Notes under the pieces: generated by a model
What the model was told of the DNA's origin: nothing
The model's input: the letters and a program-made list of their open reading frames with translations, nothing else
Databases searched by the model: none
DNA from: JAHEIJ01 sp040235565
Lineage (GTDB): Bacteria; Pseudomonadota; Gammaproteobacteria; UBA6429; Thiohalophilaceae
Direction: 5' to 3'
NCBI GenBank assembly: GCA_040235565.1
Contig: JBECLA010000148.1
Span: 1-21,165 of the forward strand
DNA length: 21,165 bases
Translations under genes and position numbers: made by a program
Shown: one piece after another, positions 14,367 through 21,165 of the stretch
Layout of the letters: each line of letters opens with the position of its first letter
How positions within the stretch are numbered: position 1 is the stretch's first letter

Positions 14367-15731
14367 TTACTTGATCCAGATGGTCTTGGCGTTGACAAAT
14401 TCGTGAATCCCGTGATGGGATAACTCGCGCCCGTAGCCGGAGTGCTTCACCCCCCCAAACGGCAGGCGCGGATCACTTTTCACCAGACCGTTAACAAAGG
14501 TCGAGCCGGATTGCATTTGCCGCGCCAGGCGTTCCCCCCGCACCGTGTCACCGGTCCAGATACTGCCCCCCAGTCCATAGGGTGAATCGTTGGCGATACG
14601 GATGGCCTCCTCTTCATCCCGTGCCCGGATCACGATGGCCACCGGCCCGAACAATTCTTCCTCGTAGGCCCGCATTCCGGGTTGCACGCCATCCAGAATC
14701 GACGCCTGGTAATAGGCCCCGGCACCCTCGCCCGGTTCACAACCGGTCACCGCCACGGCGCCCGCCGCGATGCTGTCACGCACCTGCTGGTGCAACTCGT
14801 CGCGCAGATCATGACGCGCCATCGGTGCCAGGGTGGTCATTTCCTCCAGCGGATCGCCGGCCTGCAAGGCTTCCGCTCCGGCCTTGAAGCGGGTGACAAA
14901 ATCCTCGGCAATCGCATCCACCACGATGAAGCGCTTCGCCGCGATACAACTCTGACCGGTATTGAGAAAACGGGACGTCACCGCCACCTTGACGGTCTCG
15001 TCCAGATCGGCGTCTTCCAGCACAATGAAAGCATCCGAGCCACCCAGTTCCAGTACCGATTTCTTGAGACTGGCACCCGCGGTCGCCGCCACTTGCCGGC
15101 CAGCCGGCTCGCTGCCGGTCAGGGTCACGGCATGGACGCGGGGATCCTCGATCACTTGCTGGACCTGCGAGGCGCGGATCATCAGGGTACGGAACACCCC
15201 CTCGGGAAACCCGGCTTCACGGAACACGGCTTCGATGGCCAGCGCCGACTCGGGGACATTGGACGCGTGCTTGAGCAAACCGGTATTGCCCGCCACCAGC
15301 GCCGGGGCGGCAAAACGAAATACCTGCCAGAAGGGAAAGTTCCACGGCATTACCGCCAGCACGGTACCCAATGGCAAATAGGCGACGTAACTGTTGCCGG
15401 CATCCGAAGCAATCGGTTCATCCTTGAGGAATTCCGGCCCATGCTCGGCATAGTAATCACAGACCAGGGCGCATTTTTCCACTTCCGCCCGTGCATCATT
15501 GATGAGTTTGCCCATTTCGGTGGTGATCGTACGCGCGTAGCTGTCCTTGTTATCCCGTAACACCTGCGCCGCCTTGCGCATCAGGTCACAGCGATCCGAC
15601 ATCGGCGTGCTGGCCCACGCAGGCGTTGCCGCAGCGACCTGGCCCAGCGCTGCTTCCACCGCAGCGTCATCCCAGGCGGGGATCTCCCTGATCGTTTCAC
15701 CGGTTGCCGGGTTGATCACCTGAAAACTCAT
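14367..15731 (-). CDS. Succinate-semialdehyde dehydrogenase, Sad/YneI type
   Basis: An NAD(P)-dependent aldehyde dehydrogenase of 454 residues. The active-site Cys is C262 in N-T-G-Q-S-C, the general base is E228 in L-E-L-G-G-S-D, and N131 in M-P-W-N-F-P-F-W-Q is the oxyanion residue. The cofactor site has K154 and T-G-S (205-207). L-L-K-H-A-S-N-V-P, C-D-Y-Y-A-E-H-G-P and the tail G-R-E-L-S-H-H-G-I-H-E-F-V-N match the E. coli Sad/YneI branch, which oxidises succinate semialdehyde and similar aldehydes. The start at 15731 is chosen because AGGAGAGG lies just upstream; an in-frame ATG at 15773 would add 14 basic residues. It is monocistronic and converges on the GGDEF-EAL gene. Substrate is inferred from family only; no GABA genes are adjacent. 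Confidence 0.92.
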   Translation of the reverse strand: MSFQVINPATGETIREIPAWDDAAVEAALGQVAAATPAWASTPMSDRCDLMRKAAQVLRDNKDSYARTITTEMGKLINDARAEVEKCALVCDYYAEHGPEFLKDEPIASDAGNSYVAYLPLGTVLAVMPWNFPFWQVFRFAAPALVAGNTGLLKHASNVPESALAIEAVFREAGFPEGVFRTLMIRASQVQQVIEDPRVHAVTLTGSEPAGRQVAATAGASLKKSVLELGGSDAFIVLEDADLDETVKVAVTSRFLNTGQSCIAAKRFIVVDAIAEDFVTRFKAGAEALQAGDPLEEMTTLAPMARHDLRDELHQQVRDSIAAGAVAVTGCEPGEGAGAYYQASILDGVQPGMRAYEEELFGPVAIVIRARDEEEAIRIANDSPYGLGGSIWTGDTVRGERLARQMQSGSTFVNGLVKSDPRLPFGGVKHSGYGRELSHHGIHEFVNAKTIWIK

Positions 15732-15797
15732 AACCTCTCCTTTGCGTTGTTTTTCTTTTGGTGTGGAACTCAAGATTAATCAATAGTATAGACGCCT

Positions 15798-15833
15798 GTG
15801 TGGTGAATATGGTTCAATTTCCGACAACCACAC
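15798..15833. promoter_or_regulatory. 7-bp inverted repeat in the dehydrogenase/NDUFA9 divergent gap
   Basis: GTGTGGT (15798-15804) and ACCACAC (15827-15833) are exact reverse complements with 22 AT-rich bases between them. They lie between the divergent dehydrogenase and NDUFA9-family genes. A -10-like TACAAT at 15856-15861 (5/6) lies just downstream, with no clear -35. This could be a regulator site for either gene. Confidence 0.3.
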
Positions 15834-15922
15834 CACTGATGACTCCATAGCACGCTACAATCTTCTTGCCCGTGACAGGGTGTGGCCATATCAAGGCCAA
15901 TATTGCAGCTGAGAGAGACCAT

Positions 15923-16888
15923 ATGAAACACCAGATCTGTGTACTCGGCGGGACCGGCTTTGTCGGTGACTGGGTTGTCAGCGCCCTGGCCGCGCAGGGG
16001 CATCGTGTGCGGGTCCTGACCCGGCATCGGGAACGCCATCGCAACCTGCTGGTATTACCGACGGTCGAGGTGTTCAGCGCTGATGCGCACGATAGCCAGC
16101 AACTGAAGCAGTATTTCACTGATCAGGATACCGTGATTAACCTGATCGGGATCCTCAACGAACAACGCGATAACGGTAAAGGTTTTTATCATGTGCACGT
16201 GGAACTGGCACAGAAAGTCATCGAAGCCTGCCAGGCCCAGGGAGTAAAGCGCCTGTTACATATGAGCGCCCTGAATGCCGACCCGGCCACCGGCAGCAGT
16301 TTTTATTTGCGCAGCAAGGGCGAAGCCGAACAACGCGTGCATGCCGCCCAGGATTTAACGGTGACGAGTTTTCGACCGTCGGTCATCTTTGGTCCCAAAG
16401 ACAGTTTCATCAATCGCTTCGCGGATTTGTTACGCAAGCTGCCGCTGGTGTTTCCCCTGGCCTGCGGTGAAAGCCGCTTCGCCCCGGTCTATGTCGGTGA
16501 TGTGGCCCAGGCCTTTGTACGCAGTCTGGACAATCCACACACCTATGGACAGCGTTACAATCTCTGCGGCCCGCATGAATACAGTCTCAAACAAGTGGTG
16601 CAATACACCGCTGACGTACTGGGTCTGAAACGTAAAATCATTTCACTTGGACAATTCAGTTCGCGGCTGCAGGCCAATGTGCTGGAATACCTGCCAGGCA
16701 AACCTTTCAGTCGCGATAACTACCGCTCCTTGCAGCTGCCCAGCACCTGCATGAAAGGCGATAACCCCCTGCGAGATGTGTTTGGCATTGAAGCCACGGC
16801 ACTCGAAGCCGAAGTGCCGCATTACCTGGCGCATAAAGCAACGCGTGAACGCTATATGGAAATCCGACGCCAGGCGCATCGCGATTAA
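15923..16888 (+). CDS. NDUFA9-family atypical SDR (complex I-associated type)
   Basis: A 321-residue atypical short-chain dehydrogenase of the group annotated as complex I NDUFA9 subunit family. The N-terminal dinucleotide site is G-G-T-G-F-V-G (9-15). Further family landmarks are V-I-N-L-I-G-I-L-N-E, the H-M-S-A-L-N-A-D stretch, S-F-R-P-S-V-I-F-G-P, F-A-P-V-Y-V-G-D-V-A and L-C-G-P. The classical Y-x-x-x-K catalytic pair is not evident, as usual for atypical members that bind a nucleotide without standard catalysis. Mitochondrial NDUFA9 binds NADPH at the quinone arm of complex I; bacterial relatives are usually encoded away from nuo genes, as here. The start is ATG 15923 behind GAGAGAG; an upstream in-frame TTG (15866) is rejected because Rossmann strand 1 should begin the protein. 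It heads the probable operon with cca 46 bp downstream. Confidence 0.88.
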   Translation: MKHQICVLGGTGFVGDWVVSALAAQGHRVRVLTRHRERHRNLLVLPTVEVFSADAHDSQQLKQYFTDQDTVINLIGILNEQRDNGKGFYHVHVELAQKVIEACQAQGVKRLLHMSALNADPATGSSFYLRSKGEAEQRVHAAQDLTVTSFRPSVIFGPKDSFINRFADLLRKLPLVFPLACGESRFAPVYVGDVAQAFVRSLDNPHTYGQRYNLCGPHEYSLKQVVQYTADVLGLKRKIISLGQFSSRLQANVLEYLPGKPFSRDNYRSLQLPSTCMKGDNPLRDVFGIEATALEAEVPHYLAHKATRERYMEIRRQAHRD

Positions 16889-16934
16889 AACCCCGCGGCA
16901 CAACCACGCCGCCTGCAAATATACATGGCTCAAC

Positions 16935-18167
16935 ATGCAAGTTTATAAAGTCGGCGGCTGCGTGCGTGATGAACTGCTGGGACTCCCGGTCAAGGATCGT
17001 GACTGGGTCGTCGTCGGCGCCACACCGGAAGAGATGCGGGCTGCCGGTTACAAACCGGTGGGCAAGGACTTCCCGGTGTTTCTGCATCCGCAAACCCACG
17101 AAGAATATGCCCTCGCCCGCACCGAGCGTAAAACCGCCCCCGGCTATACCGGCTTTGCGTTTCATGCCGCGCCCGACGTCAGCCTCGAAGCCGATTTGCA
17201 ACGGCGCGATCTCACCATCAACGCCATGGCCGAAACCGAAACCGGCGAACTGATCGATCCCTATCAGGGTCGCGCGGATCTGGAGCACCGTTTGTTGCGC
17301 CACGTCTCGTCCGCGTTTATGGAAGATCCGGTGCGCATCCTGCGCGTCGCCCGTTTCGCCGCCCGCCTGGCGGAGTTCGATTTTCAGGTCGCGGAGGAGA
17401 CGCGGCAACTGATGCGCGAGATGGTCACCAACGGCGAAGTCGATGCACTGGTGCCGGAACGGGTGTGGCAGGAGACCGTGCGGGCCCTGGGCGAAGCCAC
17501 GCCGACCCGTTTCTTCGAAGTGTTGCGCGACTGCGGGGCGCTGGCGCGCTTGTTCCCGGAACTGGATCGGCTGTATGGCGTGCCGCAACCGGCAGAACAT
17601 CACCCGGAGATCGACACCGGGGTGCACACCATGCTGGTATTGCAACAGGCCGCGCGCCTGTCGCCCGATCCCAGGGTGCGCTTCGCCGCGCTGGTCCATG
17701 ACCTGGGTAAAGGCATCACTCCCCAGGACGAATGGCCCAAACACAAGGAGCATGAAGCCCGCGGTGTGCCGCTGGTGGAAGATCTGTGCCAGCGCCTGCG
17801 CGTGCCGAATGACTTTCGTGATCTGGCGATCCTCGTCACGCGCTATCACCTGCACTATCACCGCGCGGCGGAAATGACCGACGCGGAGTTTCTCGACACC
17901 CTGATGGGCCTGGATGCGTTTCGCCGGCCGCAACGGTTTGAGGAATTCCTGCTGGCCTGCGAAGCCGATTCGCGCGGTCGCCCCGGTTATGAAGATCAGA
18001 CCTTTGCGCAACCCACGATCTTTCGCAAGGCCCATACCGCAGCCGCGGCTATTGACGCCGCCGCCCTGGCGCAACAAGGCCTGCAAGGGGAGGCCATTGC
18101 CGCGGAACTGGCGCGCTTGCGCCTTGCCGTGATTGAACTGGCACGCGCGCCCTACCGCAAAGCGTGA
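16935..18167 (+). CDS. cca: Multifunctional CCA tRNA nucleotidyltransferase with HD domain
   Basis: Adds or repairs the 3' CCA end of tRNAs without a template. It is a 410-residue class II enzyme of the long gammaproteobacterial type. The head has G-G-C-V-R-D (7-12) and the metal-binding D21-R-D23. R-R-D-L-T-I-N-A-M-A is at 90-99, and D-P-V-R-I-L-R-V-A-R-F (131-141) belongs to the neck. The C-terminal HD domain carries H255-D256 in L-V-H-D-L-G-K-G, the metal-dependent phosphatase/phosphodiesterase site described for the E. coli enzyme. The ATG at 16935 starts directly at V-Y-K-V-G-G and is preferred over an in-frame ATG at 16776 inside the preceding gene, whose translation is not conserved-looking. 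Its stop overlaps a GTG that could start the next gene. Confidence 0.96.
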   Translation: MQVYKVGGCVRDELLGLPVKDRDWVVVGATPEEMRAAGYKPVGKDFPVFLHPQTHEEYALARTERKTAPGYTGFAFHAAPDVSLEADLQRRDLTINAMAETETGELIDPYQGRADLEHRLLRHVSSAFMEDPVRILRVARFAARLAEFDFQVAEETRQLMREMVTNGEVDALVPERVWQETVRALGEATPTRFFEVLRDCGALARLFPELDRLYGVPQPAEHHPEIDTGVHTMLVLQQAARLSPDPRVRFAALVHDLGKGITPQDEWPKHKEHEARGVPLVEDLCQRLRVPNDFRDLAILVTRYHLHYHRAAEMTDAEFLDTLMGLDAFRRPQRFEEFLLACEADSRGRPGYEDQTFAQPTIFRKAHTAAAAIDAAALAQQGLQGEAIAAELARLRLAVIELARAPYRKA

Positions 18168-18181
18168 TCTTTCCCCCGCGC

Positions 18182-18928
18182 ATGGCTTTCAAGGATTACT
18201 TCTCCGAACACGCCGCCGGTTATGCCAGCTACCGCCCCCGCTACCCGGCCGAATTGTTTGCCTGGCTGGCATCGAACAGCCCACGGCAGCAACGGGCCTG
18301 GGATTGTGCTACCGGCAGTGGCCAGGCCGCAATCGCACTCGGGGTGCAGTTTGAACAGGTCATCGCCAGCGATGCCAGTCTGGCCCAGTTGCGCCAGGCA
18401 ACGGCGCACACCAATATTCATTACGTCTGTAACAGCGCCGAACAACTTCCGTTCGTCAATGCGTCACTGGATCTGATCACCGTCGCCCAGGCGGCACACT
18501 GGTTTGACCTGCCACGCTTCTACCGCGAAGTCGACCGCGTGTTGCGTCCCGAAGGTGTGCTGGCGTTATGGTGTTACGGCCTGTTTCACATCCACCCGGC
18601 CATCGACGCCATCATTCAGCACTACTATAAAGACACGCTTGGTCCCTACTGGCCAGCCGAACGCCGCCATGTTGAAGAAGTCTATGCGAACCTGGTCTTT
18701 CCCTATTCCTTGCTGTCAGCACCCGGGTTCAGCATGTCCGCGGAGTGGGATCTGTCGCAGATCATGGGTTACCTGGCGACCTGGTCGGCGACGCGGTTAT
18801 ATATCAGGGCCAAAAATGACGATCCGTTGCCCGACCTGCAGGCCGAACTTGCCGTTCACTGGGGTGACCCCGACCAGGTGCAGCGGGTAGCGTGGCCCCT
18901 TCATCTGAAGGCGGGACGCAAATCATGA
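18182..18928 (+). CDS. Class I SAM-dependent methyltransferase
   Basis: A cytoplasmic protein of 248 residues with a Rossmann-type methyltransferase fold. Motif I is W-D-C-A-T-G-S-G-Q-A-A, followed by the acidic strand end V-I-A-S-D-A-S. A-E-Q-L-P-F then A-S-L-D-L-I-T-V-A-Q-A-A-H-W-F-D is the motif II/post-motif region. L-R-P-E-G-V-L-A-L-W-C-Y-G is motif III. The H-W-F-D and W-x-Y-G signatures recall the trans-aconitate methyltransferase/Methyltransf_11 group, but the substrate cannot be read. ATG 18182 (M-A-F-K-D-Y-F) is preferred; GTG 18164 overlaps the cca stop by 4 nt and would add six residues. Its stop overlaps the VOC gene start by 4 nt. Tight linkage with cca and rimO makes an RNA- or translation-related role thinkable but unproven. 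Confidence 0.85.
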   Translation: MAFKDYFSEHAAGYASYRPRYPAELFAWLASNSPRQQRAWDCATGSGQAAIALGVQFEQVIASDASLAQLRQATAHTNIHYVCNSAEQLPFVNASLDLITVAQAAHWFDLPRFYREVDRVLRPEGVLALWCYGLFHIHPAIDAIIQHYYKDTLGPYWPAERRHVEEVYANLVFPYSLLSAPGFSMSAEWDLSQIMGYLATWSATRLYIRAKNDDPLPDLQAELAVHWGDPDQVQRVAWPLHLKAGRKS

Positions 18929-19341
18929 TGTTACAACTCGATCACCTGGTGCTGACGGTCAGGGACATTCAGGCCAGCTGCGACTTTTATGCCACCATTC
19001 TCGGCATGGAAGTGGTAACTTTCGGTGATAATCGCAAGGCGTTGCGTTTCGGCCAACAGAAAATCAACCTGCACCAGGCCGGGCAGGAATTCGAACCCCG
19101 GGCCGCAGCACCCACACCCGGCGCGGCCGATCTGTGTTTCCTGACCGAAACCCCGCTGGATGATATCATTCTGCATCTCGGTAACCACGGGATGAAGCTA
19201 GTGGAAGGACCGGTAGTCCGCACCGGCGCCACCGGCCCGATCATTTCCATCTATATTCGTGATCCGGATAACAACCTGATCGAAATCGCCAATCCATCCA
19301 GGCCCGATTCGGCAGCCATTGAACACAGAGATAACGGTTAA
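18925..19341 (+). CDS. VOC-family metalloprotein (glyoxalase/dioxygenase fold)
   Basis: A 138-residue vicinal-oxygen-chelate protein of one module pair. The first beta-alpha-beta unit begins L-D-H-L-V-L-T-V-R-D-I with a metal-type His; F-Y-A-T-I-L-G-M-E-V-V follows. A second His appears in I-N-L-H-Q-A-G. The second unit ends I-Y-I-R-D-P-D-N-N-L-I-E-I-A-N-P, where the Glu is the usual last metal ligand. Members include glyoxalase I, fosfomycin-modifying enzymes and ring-cleaving dioxygenases; the reaction here is unknown. ATG 18925 is chosen because it gives ATGA coupling with the methyltransferase stop and starts just before the fold; an in-frame ATG at 18892 would overlap that gene by 37 nt. 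rimO begins 9 bp after the stop. Confidence 0.88.
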   Translation: MMLQLDHLVLTVRDIQASCDFYATILGMEVVTFGDNRKALRFGQQKINLHQAGQEFEPRAAAPTPGAADLCFLTETPLDDIILHLGNHGMKLVEGPVVRTGATGPIISIYIRDPDNNLIEIANPSRPDSAAIEHRDNG

Positions 19342-19350
19342 CAGGCAAAT

Positions 19351-20667
19351 ATGAGCCATTCACCCAAAGTCGGTTTTGTCAGCCTCGGCTGCCCCAAGGC
19401 GCTGGTGGATTCGGAACAGATCCTCACCCAGTTGCGCGCCGAAGGGTATGACATTGTCCCCACCTATCACGATTCCGATCTGGTGGTGGTCAACACCTGC
19501 GGTTTCATCGACAGCGCGGTGGCCGAATCACTGGATGCCATCGGTGAAGCCCTGAATGAAAACGGCAAGGTGATCGTCACCGGTTGCCTCGGTGCCAAAG
19601 GTGACGTGGTGCAACAGACCCATCCGCAGGTACTGGCGGTCACCGGGCCGCATGCCCTGCAGGAAGTGATGCAACACGTGCATCAGCATCTACCCAAACC
19701 GCATGATCCCTACACTGATTTAATACCCGCGCAAGGCATCAAACTCACCCCCAAACATTATGCCTATTTAAAAATTTCCGAAGGCTGCAACCATCGCTGT
19801 ACCTTCTGCATCATTCCCGCATTACGCGGCGACCTGGTCAGTCGCCCGATCGGCGAGGTAATGCAGGAAGCGGAAAACCTGGTCAACGCCGGGGTGAAGG
19901 AATTGCTGGTGATCTCGCAGGACACCAGTGCCTATGGCGTGGACGTGAAATACCAGACCGGCTTCTGGGGCGGGCGGCCGATCAAGACCCGCATGACCGA
20001 ACTGGCGCAAGCCCTTGGCGAGCTCGGAGTGTGGGTGCGGCTGCATTATGTCTATCCCTACCCGCATGTGGATGAAGTGATCCCCTTGATGGCCGAAGGC
20101 AGGATCCTGCCTTACCTGGATGTGCCGTTGCAGCACGCCAGCCAAAGAATCCTCAAGGCCATGAAACGCCCGGGCGATATCGAAAAAACGCTGCAACGGA
20201 TTAACAACTGGCGCAGCATCTGCCCGGACATCACATTGCGCAGTACCTTCATTGTCGGTTTTCCCGGTGAAACCGAACAGGACTTCGAAGAACTATTGCA
20301 GTTCCTCGACGCGGCGCAACTGGATCGGGTCGGCGCGTTTGCCTATTCACCGGTAGCAGGCGCCAGGGCGAATCAATTACCCAACCCGGTGCCAGAAGAC
20401 GTCAAGGAAGAACGCCTCGAACGCTTCATGCATACCCAGCAGGCAATCAGCCAAGCCAAGCTGAAAACCAGGATCGGCAAGACCCTCACCGTGCTGGTGG
20501 ATGAAATAACCGAAGACGGCGTCGCCCTGGCGCGTTCCGCCGCCGATGCGCCGGAGATCGACGGCCTGGTCATCGTCGAAGACGGCGCCGACTTAACGGT
20601 GGGCGAATTCACCGAAGTGCAAATCACTGAATCGACCGAGCACGATCTAATCTCTATGCTAAATTGA
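19351..20667 (+). CDS. rimO: Ribosomal protein uS12 methylthiotransferase RimO
   Basis: A radical-SAM enzyme that adds a methylthio group to the conserved aspartate of ribosomal protein S12. It is 438 residues, the normal length. The N-terminal UPF0004 domain ligates its cluster with C14 (S-L-G-C-P-K), C50 (N-T-C-G-F) and C79 (T-G-C-L). The radical-SAM cluster is C146-x3-C150-x2-C153 in E-G-C-N-H-R-C-T-F-C. The C-terminal TRAM domain follows from about residue 370. S-L-G-C-P-K-A-L-V-D-S-E and P-A-L-R-G-D-L-V-S-R-P separate RimO from MiaB. It is the last gene of the co-directional run; an attC-like hairpin begins 10 bp after its stop. Confidence 0.97.
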   Translation: MSHSPKVGFVSLGCPKALVDSEQILTQLRAEGYDIVPTYHDSDLVVVNTCGFIDSAVAESLDAIGEALNENGKVIVTGCLGAKGDVVQQTHPQVLAVTGPHALQEVMQHVHQHLPKPHDPYTDLIPAQGIKLTPKHYAYLKISEGCNHRCTFCIIPALRGDLVSRPIGEVMQEAENLVNAGVKELLVISQDTSAYGVDVKYQTGFWGGRPIKTRMTELAQALGELGVWVRLHYVYPYPHVDEVIPLMAEGRILPYLDVPLQHASQRILKAMKRPGDIEKTLQRINNWRSICPDITLRSTFIVGFPGETEQDFEELLQFLDAAQLDRVGAFAYSPVAGARANQLPNPVPEDVKEERLERFMHTQQAISQAKLKTRIGKTLTVLVDEITEDGVALARSAADAPEIDGLVIVEDGADLTVGEFTEVQITESTEHDLISMLN

Positions 20668-20676
20668 TTAACACCC

Positions 20677-20759
20677 ATCTAACGATCAAGCAAATCACTC
20701 TAGTCGGGACCGCGAAACCGCTGCGCGGTTTTTGCGGCCCTTTAGCTCAACCGTTAGGC
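20677..20759 (+). other. attC-like integron recombination site
   Basis: An 83-nt imperfect palindrome with attC layout. The left box ATCTAAC (20677-20683) fits R'' (RYYYAAC) and the right box GTTAGGC (20753-20759) fits R' (GTTRRRY); CTAACG and CGTTAG at their cores are exact complements. Inside, AGC-AAA (20689-20694) pairs with TTT-A-GCT (20741-20747), leaving A20744 extrahelical, as in the L''/L' pair of attC sites. The centre is a long stem: GGG/CCC, CCGC/GCGG, then AAACCGC (20715-20721) with GCGGTTT (20725-20731). The sequence just before R' (CTCAACC) is like that of many attC sites. The inner stem followed by TTTTT also looks like a rho-independent terminator for rimO, so part of the structure could be that alone. 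No integrase gene is in the window. Confidence 0.7.
20715..20733 (+). terminator. Possible rho-independent terminator of rimO inside the attC-like site
   Basis: AAACCGC-TGC-GCGGTTT is a 7-bp GC-rich stem with a 3-nt loop, and its 3' arm runs into five consecutive T. It lies 47 bp after the rimO stop codon. The T-run is short and is followed by GCGG, so termination may be partial. Confidence 0.45.
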
Positions 20760-20796
20760 GGCTAAACTAACGCACCCAGCAATGAGGTAACCACAT

Positions 20797-21165
20797 ATGA
20801 CGTACTTTCAGAATCTGGATCAAATCGTCGCATCCCTTGAGGCTGACGTGTCTACGAAGAACGACCCCATTAAGAGGACTTTCGTTTTCGATGGTGAGCA
20901 TCTGACCGCGAATGTTGGAGTGGTAAGCGATAGCGGCAATGCGCTTCACACGCAGAAAGACCATGACGAACTGCTCGTCATTATTGAGGGCAATGTGGAC
21001 TTTAAGGTCGGTGAAGAAACAAAGAATGTGAGACGGGGCGATCTCGTATTTATTCCCAAGGCAACACTCCACGGCCCCATTTTAAAGGAAGGGCAAAGTT
21101 TTGCGGCGCTTTCAGTTTTTGCCCCTCACTTTGATCGGACAAAGAATAACATCCAGTGGGACAAA
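20797..21165 (+). CDS. Cupin-domain protein, putative integron cassette gene (3' truncated)
   Basis: The reading frame opens at ATG 20797 behind GAGGT (20784-20788) and continues for 123 codons to the window edge without a stop. The protein has a single conserved-barrel cupin motif: H-T-Q-K-D-H-D-E (first metal motif, H-x3-H-x-E-like), V-I-I-E-G-N-V-D-F-K-V-G, then G-D-L-V-F-I-P-K-A-T-L-H-G-P (second motif with its His). Cupins bind a metal and range from isomerases and oxygenases to regulators; the activity is not readable. By eye its base composition is lower in GC, and codons such as AAG, AAT, ATT and GTT are more frequent than in rimO next door. It starts 37 bp after the attC-like right box, the usual spacing of a cassette gene. 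There is no signal peptide. Confidence 0.85.
   Translation, partial: MTYFQNLDQIVASLEADVSTKNDPIKRTFVFDGEHLTANVGVVSDSGNALHTQKDHDELLVIIEGNVDFKVGEETKNVRRGDLVFIPKATLHGPILKEGQSFAALSVFAPHFDRTKNNIQWDK

Noticed and set aside
14682..15560. A 292-codon open frame on the plus strand
   Set aside because: Entirely antisense to the Sad-type dehydrogenase, with no recognisable motif and no ribosome-binding site.
16707..18086. A 459-codon open frame on the minus strand
   Set aside because: It lies antisense to cca and the end of the NDUFA9-family gene, whose motifs are all intact on the plus strand. It is rich in Arg, Gly and His without any domain pattern, typical of an antisense shadow in GC-rich DNA.
1..21165. 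Search for CRISPR, tRNA, rRNA, transposase or toxin-antitoxin genes
   Set aside because: None is visible: no regularly spaced repeats, no tRNA-like TTCRANNC boxes in intergenic gaps, and all sizeable genes have other assignments. A defence island was considered for the region near 20668 but only the attC-like site and cupin gene are present.

Overview
The window reads as chromosome of a GC-rich gammaproteobacterium. The best guess is the sulfur-oxidising Chromatiales/Ectothiorhodospiraceae side of the class, inferred from gene content: a secreted DsrE-like protein, a PhoPQ-like system with a PepSY protein, a Sad/YneI-type dehydrogenase, an NDUFA9-family protein beside cca, and RimO. Nothing in the sequence fixes a genus. 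Almost all DNA is coding. I saw no rRNA, tRNA, CRISPR array, transposase or integrase.

Layout, left to right. 1-765: the 3' part of a UbiA/MenA-like prenyltransferase. 960-1379: a small FHA-domain protein behind a recognisable promoter. 1556-3089: moaA, then a secreted DsrE/F-family protein. 3268-5593: a sensory unit made of a secreted PepSY-like protein, a PhoP/QseB-type response regulator and a PhoQ-like histidine kinase, the last two overlapping by 4 nt. 5620-9339 (minus strand): a TRAP transporter (DctP, DctQ, DctM) followed by a TauE/SafE permease. A 398-bp regulatory gap with several inverted repeats separates it from a divergent malonyl-CoA synthetase gene (matB, 9738-11258), so the region looks like malonate (or related diacid) import plus activation. 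11279-12499 (minus): an APC-family permease. 12673-14349: a PAS-GGDEF-EAL protein with both catalytic motifs intact. 14367-15731 (minus): a Sad/YneI-type semialdehyde dehydrogenase. 15923-20667: a tight co-directional run of an NDUFA9-family protein, cca, a SAM methyltransferase, a VOC protein and rimO, probably one operon with RNA and ribosome modification as its recognisable theme.

The right edge is the most unusual part. Ten bases after rimO stops there is an 83-nt element (20677-20759) with integron attC organisation: an RYYYAAC box, a complementary GTTRRRY box, and a long imperfect hairpin between them. Thirty-seven bases further on, an AT-richer cupin gene starts (20797) and runs off the window. 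This looks like the first cassette of an integron array or integrase-less cassette cluster (CALIN) abutting the housekeeping operon. The window ends before the next attC, which would settle the matter.

Functional calls rest on motifs read by eye. No database search or folding program was run.
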